DNA from: Pomphorhynchus laevis
Taxonomy: Eukaryota; Acanthocephala; Palaeacanthocephala; Echinorhynchida; Pomphorhynchidae
Length of the DNA: 64,000 bases
Direction: 5' to 3'
Assembly: GCA_012934845.2 (NCBI GenBank)
Contig: WNNJ02002909.1
Span: 1-64,000, forward strand
Shown: positions 1 through 9,199 of the stretch, in pieces
Layout: each line of letters opens with the position of its first letter
Numbering within the stretch: position 1 is the first letter of the stretch
Notes under the pieces: model-generated
What the model saw: only the letters and a program-made list of their open reading frames with translations
Told to the model about the DNA's origin: nothing
The model's database searches: none
Program-made: the position numbers and the translations under genes

Positions 1-51
<51 letters not shown>
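1..51. repeat. (TA)n microsatellite
   Basis: An uninterrupted run of alternating T and A fills the window edge, about 25 units. It may continue to the left of the window. Confidence 0.97.
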
Positions 52-55
<4 letters not shown>

Positions 56-59
56 TCCA

Positions 60-600
60 CTCTGGTCACACAAAATGACAATGTCACGTGCAGACATATC
101 CTCAGAGATATAGACAAGCACCTCTCTGCCTCGAAAAACGCCATGTCGAAGCGTTCTTCGAGGCCCAGTGTCACTGGGTCCTTTTGTCAGGGCCCAGTGA
201 CAAATATATCCGTCAATTCTAATTTCACTATGGGATGAATTGATCCACGTTTCTCAAAATACGGCAACATCCAGTCTCAAACTGTGAACACGGCACACAA
301 GCTCATCCTTCTTGGAATATAGACTACGGATATTCGACATCATTAGAATCAGACCATTAGCTTCACAATGTCGATCCCTGATCACTTTGCCAAAAGATAA
401 GTCAATGATGATCCCACATTTAGATCTTTGAATTGATGAAATGAGAAAGTTGCGGCAACGGGAGAGGTGCAGTAGTCGCACTGAGTGACGCGATGCAGCT
501 TTTCGTCACACTCGTCAACCCATCGAGTGGCAATCAGTTGAAGGTTGACGTGCGCTGCACCACGCAAAATTTCCTGATCATAAGATTGCACTCTCCTTTT
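60..600 (-). mobile_element. Decayed CR1-like LINE endonuclease fragment
   Basis: Read on the minus strand, the segment near 260-340 contains NIRSLYSKKDEL, the usual start of a CR1-type APE endonuclease. It is followed after a stop codon by ETWI and IRIDGY, which match the family's ETWL and I.GY positions. A later stretch near 75-130 resembles the REVLVYI strand that is normally GGGVLIY. Stops and frame changes are frequent. The part above about 400 has an open minus frame (382-591) that I cannot assign. It is an old 5' fragment with no RT. Confidence 0.5.
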
Positions 601-816
601 GAGCGCCGATCACGAATTTTCGTAATAACCGCCTTACAGAGCATCATATTTTCTCTGCTGATCTCAATAAACGAAGACCATACCCTCTTAGATCAGGAAA
701 GTGATAAAATACCAAATCAGCAAGTTCCTCATTATAGAAAAACCACCTTTAGCAGCCGAGGACGAACGATACAATCGTTTGAAGGTATTCCTAAGCGAAA
801 GGCATACTCAACGTAG

Positions 817-1490
817 GTGAGAGTTATTTAAGAGTTATTAACCCTGAACTGCTATCGAAATTTATTGTCAAAGATCCCAAACCAGTCAGATTCATTTATT
901 AACCATATATAGTTATAGGAATACTAATATATAATAGAAAACTATATATAATAGGAACACTATAAATAAATACACTAGTGCTCAAGCCGGTGTCTTTATT
1001 AATAGTTTACCTAGTTTACTTTTGTATTTATTAATAGTTTATCGCCGGGACCCTCACAAGGGTCCCGGCGATAGTGTATCATTTTACATTTCGATGTTTC
1101 TTTCTCAATAACTGCTGTTTACAAAATTAATCGAAAGTATACTTTAATTAAGTATATATAAGTATACTTAAGTATATGAAACACACCCTTTTAGACGTTA
1201 GTACATTTTCGATTGCTCTTTCTTTAATTTGTACATTGATTTCATTATCACAAAACTGCATATATATGGGTATTTGTGATAGCCACAAATATATAGTAGC
1301 AGTTAACTAAAATATAGGAATCAATAAGTTCTTGATAGCAGAACAGAAATAAGTTCATCATAGCAGAACTTGTTGAAATAACAGAGCAAAATGTTTTCTT
1401 GCTTCATTATTGGTTCATATTTTCAATAGGATCTGGTAATAATTCAATGACAGTCAATTTACCAGGGTAATAAAAAGGTTATATTTATAT
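817..1490. other. AT-rich stretch without a gene
   Basis: No credible coding frame is visible. The segment holds short TATA-rich repeats near 900-960 and 1,140-1,180 and the GC-rich hairpin listed separately. I see no promoter or RNA gene that I can support. Confidence 0.6.
1041..1072. repeat. Perfect 13-bp GC-rich inverted repeat
   Basis: ATCGCCGGGACCC pairs perfectly with its reverse complement across the six-base loop TCACAA. It stands out as a GC-rich block in DNA that is otherwise very AT-rich. It has no T-run directly after it, so nothing marks it as a transcription terminator. It may be a remnant of a hairpin-ended mobile element. Confidence 0.85.
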
Positions 1491-1750
1491 TATATAAAAT
1501 TGTATGGTTGTCTACTTTTTCTTCAGCGTTCTTTCCGTTTTGTTACGCAGTCCGTCTTTTTTCCACTGTCAAGCCGATTGACTTTCTTGATGGTTGGTGT
1601 TCGTTTGTGAGGAGAACGCGGCCGTACCATTGTATTCGTCTTTCGCTAAGTTTATTAAAACAGCATTTCATAATGTTAATGCGACGGTTTTGTTTTACGG
1701 CTGGCTTATCACAAAGTCTATCGCCAACCCTCATCCTTCCTCAGCACGGG
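1490..1750 (-). mobile_element. Possible RTE-type LINE 3' coding fragment
   Basis: The minus frame of 63 codons at 1,543-1,734 contains RRIQWYGRVL, followed by a basic stretch ending EKRRTA. In RTE-type LINEs the C-terminal end of ORF2 typically reads RLRWFGHV.RM and then a Gly/Arg/Pro-rich run, so this looks like such a tail. Only this short part is preserved. The assignment rests on one motif and could be wrong. Confidence 0.35.
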
Positions 1751-1869
1751 CTTAGGCCGACTATGACAAAGTTTATATTAATAAGGTTATATTTCTTATA
1801 TTTAGATATGAATATTAAATCCAATTTAATTATTATAATAGTAAATATATATAGAAATGATATTTAAAA

Positions 1870-2235
1870 GCATATTTCTGATAAACTAGTAGACGTTATG
1901 TAAATTATGAGCCACATTTTTACTCACAGAAATGTAATTTTAAAATTTTTACTTAAAACTAACTATAAAGAATACGTTTGAAAAATTGATTCATCACATA
2001 TCGTATATTTTAGCGCATATTTAACTCTAAAATGTAACTCTCAAATAAATAAAATAAATAAAAATATAAATTATGGATATATAATAATTGAATTATGATC
2101 AATAATTTAATCGCGATATTTGAACAATCAAAATATGCCTATCATATTATAAGGATATTATTAAGATTGCACCGTTGTAATAGCTTATTTAATTACAATT
2201 TTTCAAAAATGCATACAAATGCAGAATATCTTCTT
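1870..2235. other. AT-rich spacer, nothing recognised
   Basis: Long A/T runs and no convincing reading frame. I see no RNA gene or defined repeat in it. Confidence 0.6.
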
Positions 2236-2240
2236 ATTAT

Positions 2241-2522
2241 GAATATTGCTTACACGAACCGTATTACATCATTGGTCGGTTTGATATTATCCTCGTGTGG
2301 TTCTTTCGATCCTATCAGCATCACTGTACACTACAATCAGCGTGGGTGGACCTCATCAGCAGTGAGCCCACGCCTACATTTTGTGTTTCGGTCCTTTTTT
2401 TACTGTTTCTGCTGAACTCCTTGTCGCCGAAAAGCTTATTTATATTTAGCTTATATGCCAAATTATACAAAATATGAAACCGACCAATGACGAATAGCGG
2501 CTCGTGTAAGCAATATTCACAG
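2241..2522. mobile_element. MITE-like element with about 40-bp terminal inverted repeats
   Basis: The left end, starting GAATATTGCTTACACGA, and the right end, finishing TCGTGTAAGCAATATTC, are inverted copies. The match continues inward on both sides to the block CATTGGTCGGTTT and its complement. The body of about 200 bp has no coding capacity. Short length, terminal inverted repeats and lack of genes fit a non-autonomous DNA transposon. I could not define a clear target-site duplication, so the family is unknown. Confidence 0.55.
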
Positions 2523-2619
2523 TAGTAAAAAGAAGCTTATGGTTTACTGTCCAATGAACATTTCGTATAAGAAAGGAATAAAAAATCGGTGTTTGGTGGA
2601 TTCGAATTGCGAATATAAG

Positions 2620-2862
2620 TTACCGCTTACACCAAATATAGAACACATTAATCGTGTAATTTGGTATATAAGCCAAATTTAAACCAGCATTTCAGCGACA
2701 AGGAGTTCAGCAGAAACAGGACGGAAACACGAAATGTAAGAGCGGCCTCAATGCTATGAGGTCCATCCACGCTTATTGTAGTGTACATTTATGCTGATAG
2801 GATTAAAAAAAACCACACGAGGATAAGATAAAACCGACCAATGAAGAAATATTTTATTAGGA
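2620..2862. mobile_element. Second, inverted copy of the same MITE-like element
   Basis: Read in reverse, this segment repeats the body of the element at 2,241-2,522. Shared blocks include CTGCTGAACTCCTTGTCG and TCCTCGTGTGGTT, and both end at the same CATTGGTCGGTTT border. The two copies are about 100 bp apart in opposite orientation, so the pair could fold into a long hairpin. The outermost terminal repeat seen on the first copy is not visible here, so this copy looks shortened. Confidence 0.55.
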
Positions 2863-2941
2863 CATGAATAAATTATACAGATAGCTATATTATCAATAAA
2901 ATCAAAGTGAGTAATAAAGAAGACGTATCTAACCACAATTA

Positions 2942-2972
2942 ACCTTGTGGTTAATATTATTAACCACAAGGT
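2942..2972. repeat. Perfect 14-bp inverted repeat
   Basis: ACCTTGTGGTTAAT is followed by a three-base loop and its exact reverse complement. It lies between the MITE-like pair and the hexokinase gene. No function is evident. Confidence 0.8.
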
Positions 2973-3600
2973 CAATAATATTACCACAATAATCAACATA
3001 TAAGGAAATTGATATTTTTAAATTTACAAGATATGCGCGTCAATGCATTTTCATTCCAAATGATAAGTAATGAATTTGGAATAGTATTCTTAAAGGTTAT
3101 TTGGTTAATTGAATATAAATATCTTTTAAACATTTTCTATTTTAAAAGTAAATATCAACTGAATATTAATAAATATAAAAGTCGTTAAGAGATATTTTAA
3201 TTTAAAATTCTAAATGGCAGAATTTTTTAACTGGATATTAAATAATTTACTTAGTACTATATTGAAAAATGTTACTTTAAGTAGATATTTTAAAGAAAAT
3301 ATATTGAATTTTAAATCTATCTGGCACTACGGATCGAGCCAAAATTTTCAGAAACTTGGCAACACTACAGTTCCCTCCGTAAATTCCAGATTTTTATTCT
3401 GGCAAATATGATATACCATTCTATATATTTAAAAAAATAATTAAATTAGTAAATAAAAAATTCTATCTAAAATTCAAATTCTTTAAAGAATTGTTATTTA
3501 TTGATTAGGATTCAATGACATGTAATGTAGTGTGAAACATCTTTAAATTCAAACAAGTTTAATAAATGTTCCCTAATGCTAGCATGACTACGTTGGCGCC
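2973..3600. other. AT-rich upstream flank of hexokinase
   Basis: A 65-codon frame is present at 3,214-3,411 but looks random in composition. No other gene or structured RNA is visible. Regulatory sites of the hexokinase gene may lie here, but only the TATA-like box nearer the start can be pointed to. Confidence 0.5.
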
Positions 3601-3602
3601 AA

Positions 3603-3611
3603 AATATAAAG
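3603..3611 (+). promoter_or_regulatory. TATA-like box upstream of hexokinase
   Basis: AATATAAAG lies about 60 bp before the hexokinase start codon and just after the GC-rich block GTTGGCGCC. The spacing would place transcription start around 3,630-3,640, leaving a short leader. In such AT-rich DNA a chance match is quite possible. Confidence 0.35.
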
Positions 3612-3667
3612 GATGAGTTTAATGTATGTGTCATAATTACTTGTAAATAAAAATACATCGAAAAAGG

Positions 3668-5209
3668 ATGGGTAAGTGTTCAATTCACAACATTACAGGT
3701 TGTTTTCATGATATATTTGCTCGCAAAAAGAAGGAAATAACACATTTTCGAAGAGGTACGTCCTTTAGCGGTACTTTAAACGTATTCGGCGAAGATCCTC
3801 AAGAAATTTTAAAGAAGAGATTCAAAAAAGAAAACAGACAACAAGAAGATTTTAACACTATTCTTAAGATTATGAACGAGTTCAACATTTCGAAGAAAGA
3901 GATGTCTGACTTTATAGACAGCTTTATAGACGAGATGGTGTTAGGTTTGTCATCGCCCAATCACGAAGGAGACCTACGCATGATACCGACATATGTCACA
4001 AACATTCCATCCGGCAGGGAAACCGGACAATATCTGGCTCTTGATTTAGGTGGTACCAATTTTCGAGTGTTAAGACTTACACTCAAAGGAAATGAGCAAC
4101 CATTTGATTTGCTAGGTTCGTTATTCAGCGTTAGTGCAACTATCATGAAAAGCAGTGGCAACGCTTTGTTTGAATTTATTGCAGACAAGATTGTGGAATT
4201 TCTGGAGAACAATAATATGGACAAATCAGAAGAATATAAATTAGGATTTACGTTTTCATTTCCGTGTGACCAGAAAAGCTTAAAGAAAGGGATCCTAGTA
4301 AAATGGACTAAAGGATTTGACTGCCCAGATATTGTAGGCAGAGATGTTGTAGGGTCACTTCAGTCTGCTATAAACAGGAAAGGAGTAAAAGTTAAGATTG
4401 TAGCCTTAGTAAACGATACAGTTGGTACATTGATGGCCTCTGCGTACAATTATCCGGATTGTGCAATGGGCATGATTGTCGGCACCGGTACAAATGCGTG
4501 CTACGTTGAAAAAGTCAGCGAAATTAAGAACGTTAACCACTTGAAATGTAAAACAGAGGAAATGGTAATAAACATGGAGTGGGGCGCGTACGGTGATACA
4601 AATGGTAAACTTGAACGTTTTATTACTCCGTTTGATGAAGAAATAGACAACGAATCAATTAATCCTGGGATGCAACGGTTTGAAAAGTTAATCTCCGGAA
4701 TGTATATGGGTGAAGTTGTTAGAAAAATATTGCTTCATCTAATAGACAAAAAGTTGTTATTTATTAGATCCGCGAACCATACCGAATCATTGACATTCGA
4801 CATGGGACCTTTGAATACGCCGAATACATTCTACAGTCGTTATGTGTCTGAAATTGAAACCGACAGAGGAAAACGTTTCAAGAAAACAAAATCTATACTG
4901 AGCAGCATTGGTATTCCAAAACCAGAAGATTACGACTGCGCAATCGTACATTTTGTTTGTCGACTAGTATCTAAACGAGCAGCAAAGCTTTTGGCTTGCG
5001 CGGTATGTGCTGTGTTGACAAAGATGGATAAAAAGGAGCTAACAATCGGGGTTGACGGATCACTATACAGACACCATCCGACTTTCATGCTTGACGTTGA
5101 ACTAGAGTGTAACTACCTGTTAGATCCTTCTATTATTTACAACATAGCCTTGGCCAAAGACGGATCGGGAATAGGAGCGGCTTTGGCTGCAGCAGCAGCG
5201 GAAAGCTAG
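3668..5209 (+). CDS. HK: Hexokinase (ATP:D-hexose 6-phosphotransferase)
   Basis: This 513-residue protein phosphorylates glucose and other hexoses with ATP, the first step of glycolysis in the cytosol. The family landmarks are in order: the phosphate-1 motif LDLGGTNFRV at residues 125-134, the sugar-binding block LGFTFSFPC...KWTKGF at 192-217, NDTVGT with the catalytic Asp at about 250, GTGTN at 272-276, EWGAYGD at 304-310, the adenosine/phosphate-2 motif GVDGSLYRHHP at 461-471, and DGSGIGAAL near the end. The length suits a single-unit animal hexokinase of about 450-500 residues plus an N-terminal extension. Residues 1-65 are basic and do not resemble the family. The start is the first ATG of the open frame. 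The frame is uninterrupted, but GTAAGT follows the start codon and a TTACAG lies 27 nt on, so a tiny in-frame intron (3,672-3,698) is possible. I see no mitochondrial-binding or membrane segment. Confidence 0.96.
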   Translation: MGKCSIHNITGCFHDIFARKKKEITHFRRGTSFSGTLNVFGEDPQEILKKRFKKENRQQEDFNTILKIMNEFNISKKEMSDFIDSFIDEMVLGLSSPNHEGDLRMIPTYVTNIPSGRETGQYLALDLGGTNFRVLRLTLKGNEQPFDLLGSLFSVSATIMKSSGNALFEFIADKIVEFLENNNMDKSEEYKLGFTFSFPCDQKSLKKGILVKWTKGFDCPDIVGRDVVGSLQSAINRKGVKVKIVALVNDTVGTLMASAYNYPDCAMGMIVGTGTNACYVEKVSEIKNVNHLKCKTEEMVINMEWGAYGDTNGKLERFITPFDEEIDNESINPGMQRFEKLISGMYMGEVVRKILLHLIDKKLLFIRSANHTESLTFDMGPLNTPNTFYSRYVSEIETDRGKRFKKTKSILSSIGIPKPEDYDCAIVHFVCRLVSKRAAKLLACAVCAVLTKMDKKELTIGVDGSLYRHHPTFMLDVELECNYLLDPSIIYNIALAKDGSGIGAALAAAAAES

Positions 5210-5484
5210 ATAGCATTTGAATGGATAATGTTAAACACGCTGGAGATCGAAGATAAAATGTACAGGAAAAATTAATGCCCTATTAACTGTCCATCGCATA
5301 TTAGCTTAAAGATTATTTAGCATTCTATTTGTTCGATAACTGTCCTTTTCGAGTTAAAAATTTCTGCCACCTCCAATTAAGCCATAAATTAAAATTGATT
5401 TGTATAAAAAATACCATTAATGTTGAAATCACTAAAAGTTTTGCATTTACGAAACATTTAAGCATTTAAATGTTGTAAATCAAA

Positions 5485-5490
5485 AATAAA
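5485..5490 (+). terminator. Possible hexokinase poly(A) signal
   Basis: AATAAA lies about 275 bp after the stop codon, followed by an A-rich stretch. It is the first canonical signal downstream of the gene in the sense direction. Confidence 0.4.
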
Positions 5491-5759
5491 AAACATTAAA
5501 CACTATGTTAACAATCAAATTTAAAATGGTGTGCAGATAATATGCAATTTATTATTAAGTTAAGAATAATATTAGAGAAATAATAGATTTATTAATTAAA
5601 TACAAATATAACTGTTCAGTTATATATTTATATATAAACAATATATATATTATATATTATATAATATATATTTATATATGTAACTGTTCAGTTTACTATT
5701 GTGTAAAATAGTAAATTGTGTATTTAACTATAAGCTTTATAAAATATAAAATTTTCTAC

Positions 5760-6420
5760 CTTGAAAGATTAAAAAATGTTCCAACGGGAGGTAATTGTTG
5801 CCCAATTTTTGTTGTTCAATATTGATTGAACAACAAAAATGTTGAAAAGGTAGTTTATAGAATATGAATTTATATAGAATATGAATTTGTTCATAACTGC
5901 TTAAAAATAAATCTAAATTATATAAATATTTGAAATAAGTTTCTATATATTGATGATATATGTGTATTGAACTCTAACAATTTTTATTCAATAAGCGAAC
6001 AAATTTATCTAAGGTAGCCTCATTCTTAATAAAACCAATATTAATAATAAAGGTATATATCTAGATATGAACATTAAATTAACATCAATTAAAACTACTT
6101 TTAATTTATATCGTAAAGATGACATATTTAAATTTACAAGAAACATATTTTTGCATGAGCATTCATGCATACCATATAATATAAAATATAATACATTAAA
6201 TAATGAAATTTTAAGAATTGCAACAATTTGTAACGATATTGGTTTTCTTCAAAATCATTTAAATAATTTAATAGATGTATATTTTAATTAGATTACTATA
6301 AAAAATATCATCAAACAGAAAATTGTAAAATATTAAAATCGACAAAATATTATTAAATTTAAACTTTTAAGTGGAAAAGTTTTATGAATGAATAATAAAT
6401 AATATACTTTGTATTAGAAT
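5760..6420 (+). mobile_element. Penelope-like element, decayed copy 1 (RT fragment)
   Basis: This is a damaged version of the RT at 6,612-7,780. Near 5,780-5,800 it retains the region equivalent to GVPMGCNSSP (motif B), and near 5,950 the YIDD box (motif C). The frame at 6,067-6,291 matches the last third of the better copy almost residue for residue (DDIFKFTRNIFLHEH). Several stops and length changes separate these pieces. A 16-bp perfect inverted repeat interrupts it just after motif B. The 5' part of the RT is missing. Confidence 0.75.
5805..5840. repeat. Perfect 16-bp inverted repeat inside the PLE RT
   Basis: ATTTTTGTTGTTCAAT and its exact complement flank the loop ATTG. The better RT copy has no such hairpin at this place, so it seems to have arisen by local inverted duplication in this copy. 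Confidence 0.85.
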
Positions 6421-6611
6421 AAGATACTAGATAATCGAATTTCATCAGCGGAAATACGTCATTAGCATGTTTTTTGTACCGCTGCTATGTTGGGTCAAGA
6501 AATAGCGGCCGAAACTTGATAACATAGTTGTTCCTCCTAATTACCTCTAATCCTTATTATGATACGTTGTATATTATTTATTAGTCAATTCATAAAAATT
6601 GACTTTTAATA
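6389..6611 (+). repeat. PLE terminal foldback module, copy between two RT copies
   Basis: The module starts right at the end of RT copy 1 and runs to 2 bp before the open frame of copy 2. It contains the shared blocks TTTGTATTAGAATAAGATAC, CATTAGCATG, GCTGCTATGTTGGGT, CCGAAAC and TCCTCCT. Its left and right thirds are imperfect inverted copies, so it can fold into a long hairpin. Similar modules sit at 7,768, 8,008, 14,320, 15,478 and 27,290. A position both 3' of one RT and 5' of the next fits the tandem terminal repeats (pLTRs) known in Penelope-like elements. Confidence 0.65.
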
Positions 6612-7780
6612 TTGACTTTTAAAATTGACTCTATAATGGATAAAAAGGGTATAAAGGTTGAATTAGATAATAAAACTATACCTATATTATATTGGAATCC
6701 AAAATTACATAAAAATCCAATAAAACCTAGGTTTATATGTAGTGCGTTTAAATGTACATTAAAACCACTTCCTGTCTATATGAATAAAATACTTAAAGTA
6801 ATTAAAGCACACTAAAAAATATTGCAAGGTAATCGAAATTAATACTGGTATAAAACACTATTTCAGTATTAATTCTACAAAAGAATTTTTAGAACAGACA
6901 AAAGGAATAAATTTTCAAAATATAAATACATACGATTTTAGTACGCTTTATACAAATCTAGATTTAGTAGATATTAAAGAAGCGTTAGTAAAATTAATTA
7001 ATCTTATATTCGGAAAAAGATATACATATATATGTTATAATAATTATAACACCTATCTAACAAAAATTAAACCATCAAGTAAATATAAATATATGGATAA
7101 AATTGAATTAATAGAATCCTTAAATATTTTGATAAATCAAAATTATTTAAAAGTAGGGGACATCTATATTTAGACAAGTAAAAGGTGTTCCAATGGGTTG
7201 TAATAGTAGCCCAATTATAGCTGACTTGTTTTTAAGCTTTATAGAATATGAATTTGTTCATAACTGTGTAAAAACTAAATCTAAACAATATAAATATATG
7301 AAATATTTGTTTCGATACATTGATGATAAATGTGTATTTAATTCTAATAATTTTTATTCAATTAGTGAGCACATTTATCCAGAAAGCTTTATTCTTAACA
7401 AAACCAATATTTATGATAAAGAAGGTGTATATCTAGATATAAACATTAAATTAACATTAACTAAAACTACTATTAATTTATATCGTAAAGATGACATATT
7501 TAAATTTACAAGAAACATATTTTTGCATGAGCATTCATGCATACCATATAATATAAAATATAATACATCAAATAATGAAATTTTAAGAATTGCAACAATA
7601 TGTAATGATATTGGCTTTCTTCAAAATCATTTAAATAATTTAATAGATACATATTTTAAACTAGGTTACTATAAAAATAACATCAAACAGAAAATAGTAA
7701 AATATATAAATCAACACAATAATATAAAGAATAAATTTAAACTCTTAAGTTGCAAATTTTTATGGATGGATAATAAATAA
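6612..7780 (+). mobile_element. Penelope-like element RT, copy 2 (Naiad-type by RT motifs)
   Basis: The segment encodes most of a Penelope-type reverse transcriptase in three open pieces. The first (6,612-6,815) has YWNPKLHKNPIKPRFIC, the PLE-specific block before the fingers. The second (about 6,812-7,172, another frame) has YDFSTLYTNL, motif A. The third (7,193-7,780, 195 codons) has GVPMGCNSSPIIADL (its first residues lie just 5' of the first ATG) and FRYIDD, motifs B and C, and a basic C-terminus ending KFLWMDNK. One frameshift near 6,812 and one stop near 7,172 separate the pieces. YDFSTLYT with a GxPMGxNxxP motif resembles the invertebrate Naiad branch, whose GIY-YIG nuclease is N-terminal. 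No GIY-YIG domain is visible here, so the copy is probably 5'-truncated. Confidence 0.82.
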
Positions 7781-8195
7781 TATACTTTGTATTAGAATAA
7801 GATACTAGATATTATTTCAGAGGAAATACATCATTAGCATGTATTTGGCCCCGCTGCTATGTTGGGTAGAGGAGTTAGGGGCCGAAACCTGATAGCATAG
7901 CAGTTCCTCCTGATGACCTCTAATTCTTATTATGATACAACGTCTGTTATTAATTAGTCAATTCATAAAAATGACGTTTATTTTAAATTTCAATGTTTTA
8001 TTTTAACAAGTTTGACATATCATTAGCACGTGTTTGGTCCCGCTGCTATATTAGGTTGAGGAATAGGTACCGAAACCTGATAACATTGCAGTTCCTCCTG
8101 ATGACCTCTAATTCTTATTATGATACAACGTCTGTTATTAATTAGTCAATTCATAAAAATGACGTTTATTTTAAATTTCAATGTTTTATTTTAAC
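7781..8195 (+). repeat. Tandem PLE terminal modules, period 188 bp
   Basis: Two modules follow the RT stop codon directly. The 107 bases at 7,901-8,007 recur without change at 8,089-8,195, while the halves before them differ at many positions. In the first unit GGCCCC and GGGGCC, and CTGCTATG and CATAGCAG, are interleaved complementary pairs. CATTAG before and CTGATG after form an outer stem. The layout resembles the tandem terminal repeats typical of Penelope-like elements. Confidence 0.75.
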
Positions 8196-8940
8196 TTGAT
8201 TTAAATTATAGAAAATCTAAAAACAATTATTAATTTTATTATTTAATTATTAAATTTTGATTTAGCATTATTATGTTTTGTTTAGTTTATAATTATATTA
8301 AATACATAGACTCAGTTAGCTGATTTGATTATGTAAAATTTTAATTTAAATTTTGACTTTATATAAATATATATTGTATAAAATATTACGAAATAATTTT
8401 TTTTAATCATTATGTTATTTATTAGTCGATTCATAAAAATTGACTTTTATTTTAAATTTCAATTTTAAATTTTAACTTGATATAAGTTATATACAATTTT
8501 ATATAAAATCTATTTATTATTTATAATTTTACCCGAAAGAATGTGTAGAAAGATAAAAATTGAATATGTGATGGACTTGTTATTGAATGATCGACAGATT
8601 TTAAAGAAGGATTTTTGATTAAAAACATTTAAAATGTATCAATATTTTTTATACCTATTAGCTATATTGTAGTTAATACTGCGTATATGATATCAATTAT
8701 CAAAAATTATAAAATTATTAAATTGATTATATAAATGTAAAAATAATAATTTAATTAAACATTTATAATTATTAAATAATCAAATCAGCTAACTGAGTAT
8801 ACTATATAATATAATTATAAAATAAACAAAACATAATAATGCTAAATCAAAATTTAATAATTAAATAATAAAATTAATAATTGTTTTTAGATTTTCTATA
8901 ATTTTAATCAAGTTAAAATAAAAAATTGAAATTTTAAATA
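8169..8940. repeat. Large inverted repeat, about 168-bp arms, AT-rich
   Basis: The arm at 8,169-8,336 is the reverse complement of 8,773-8,940 with few differences. Both carry CAGTTAGCTGATTTG (or its near copy) at the inner end, and ATAGAAAATCTAAAAACAAT within. The arms match the 3' untranslated region of the Penelope-like element. The spacer of about 440 bp holds a third partial copy near 8,400-8,510 and no gene. This looks like two PLE 3' ends in opposite orientation. Confidence 0.75.
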
Positions 8941-9199
8941 AGTCTTGTTATTTTAGGCCAATAGGAGTGAGCAAATTTAGCATGATCTGATCGGTAATAC
9001 GATAAGGTTTATTGCACGAGATTAAAAATAACTGATACGAACCCTTTCGTTTCTGATGATGCTAGCAGCAGCTACAAAGAAATATAAAAATAATTTGTTT
9101 TCAATTGATCATAATCGAATTCTCCACGGTAAATATGATTAAGGACATATTTTTAACGCAAAATATGATTTTGTACACAACGATTGATGTAATAAATAG

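Noticed and set aside
1-51. Telomere-like end
   Set aside because: The repeat is plain TA, not a TTAGGG-type unit, and shows only a microsatellite.
53-238. 61-codon plus frame at the window edge
   Set aside because: It starts inside the TA microsatellite, and the complementary strand carries endonuclease-like residues.
493-816. 107-codon plus-strand open frame
   Set aside because: The minus strand of the neighbouring part shows CR1 endonuclease motifs. The plus frame has no family resemblance and is probably an antisense shadow.
2095-2477. Open frames of 106 and 60 codons across the MITE-like element
   Set aside because: They run through terminal inverted repeats and the non-coding body of a repeat that recurs inverted nearby. 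Composition is random.
3668-5209. Horizontal transfer of the hexokinase from bacteria
   Set aside because: The motifs (KWTKGF, GVDGSLYRHHP, EWGAYGD) are those of eukaryotic hexokinases, not of bacterial glucokinases, and base composition fits the flanks.
7833-7925. Hammerhead or HDV-like ribozyme in the PLE module
   Set aside because: CTGATGA and GAAA both occur, but in the wrong order and only about 20 bases apart, which leaves no room for the helices of a hammerhead. The interleaved helices recall HDV, but no P3, P4 or catalytic J4/2 element can be drawn. I kept only the pseudoknot observation.
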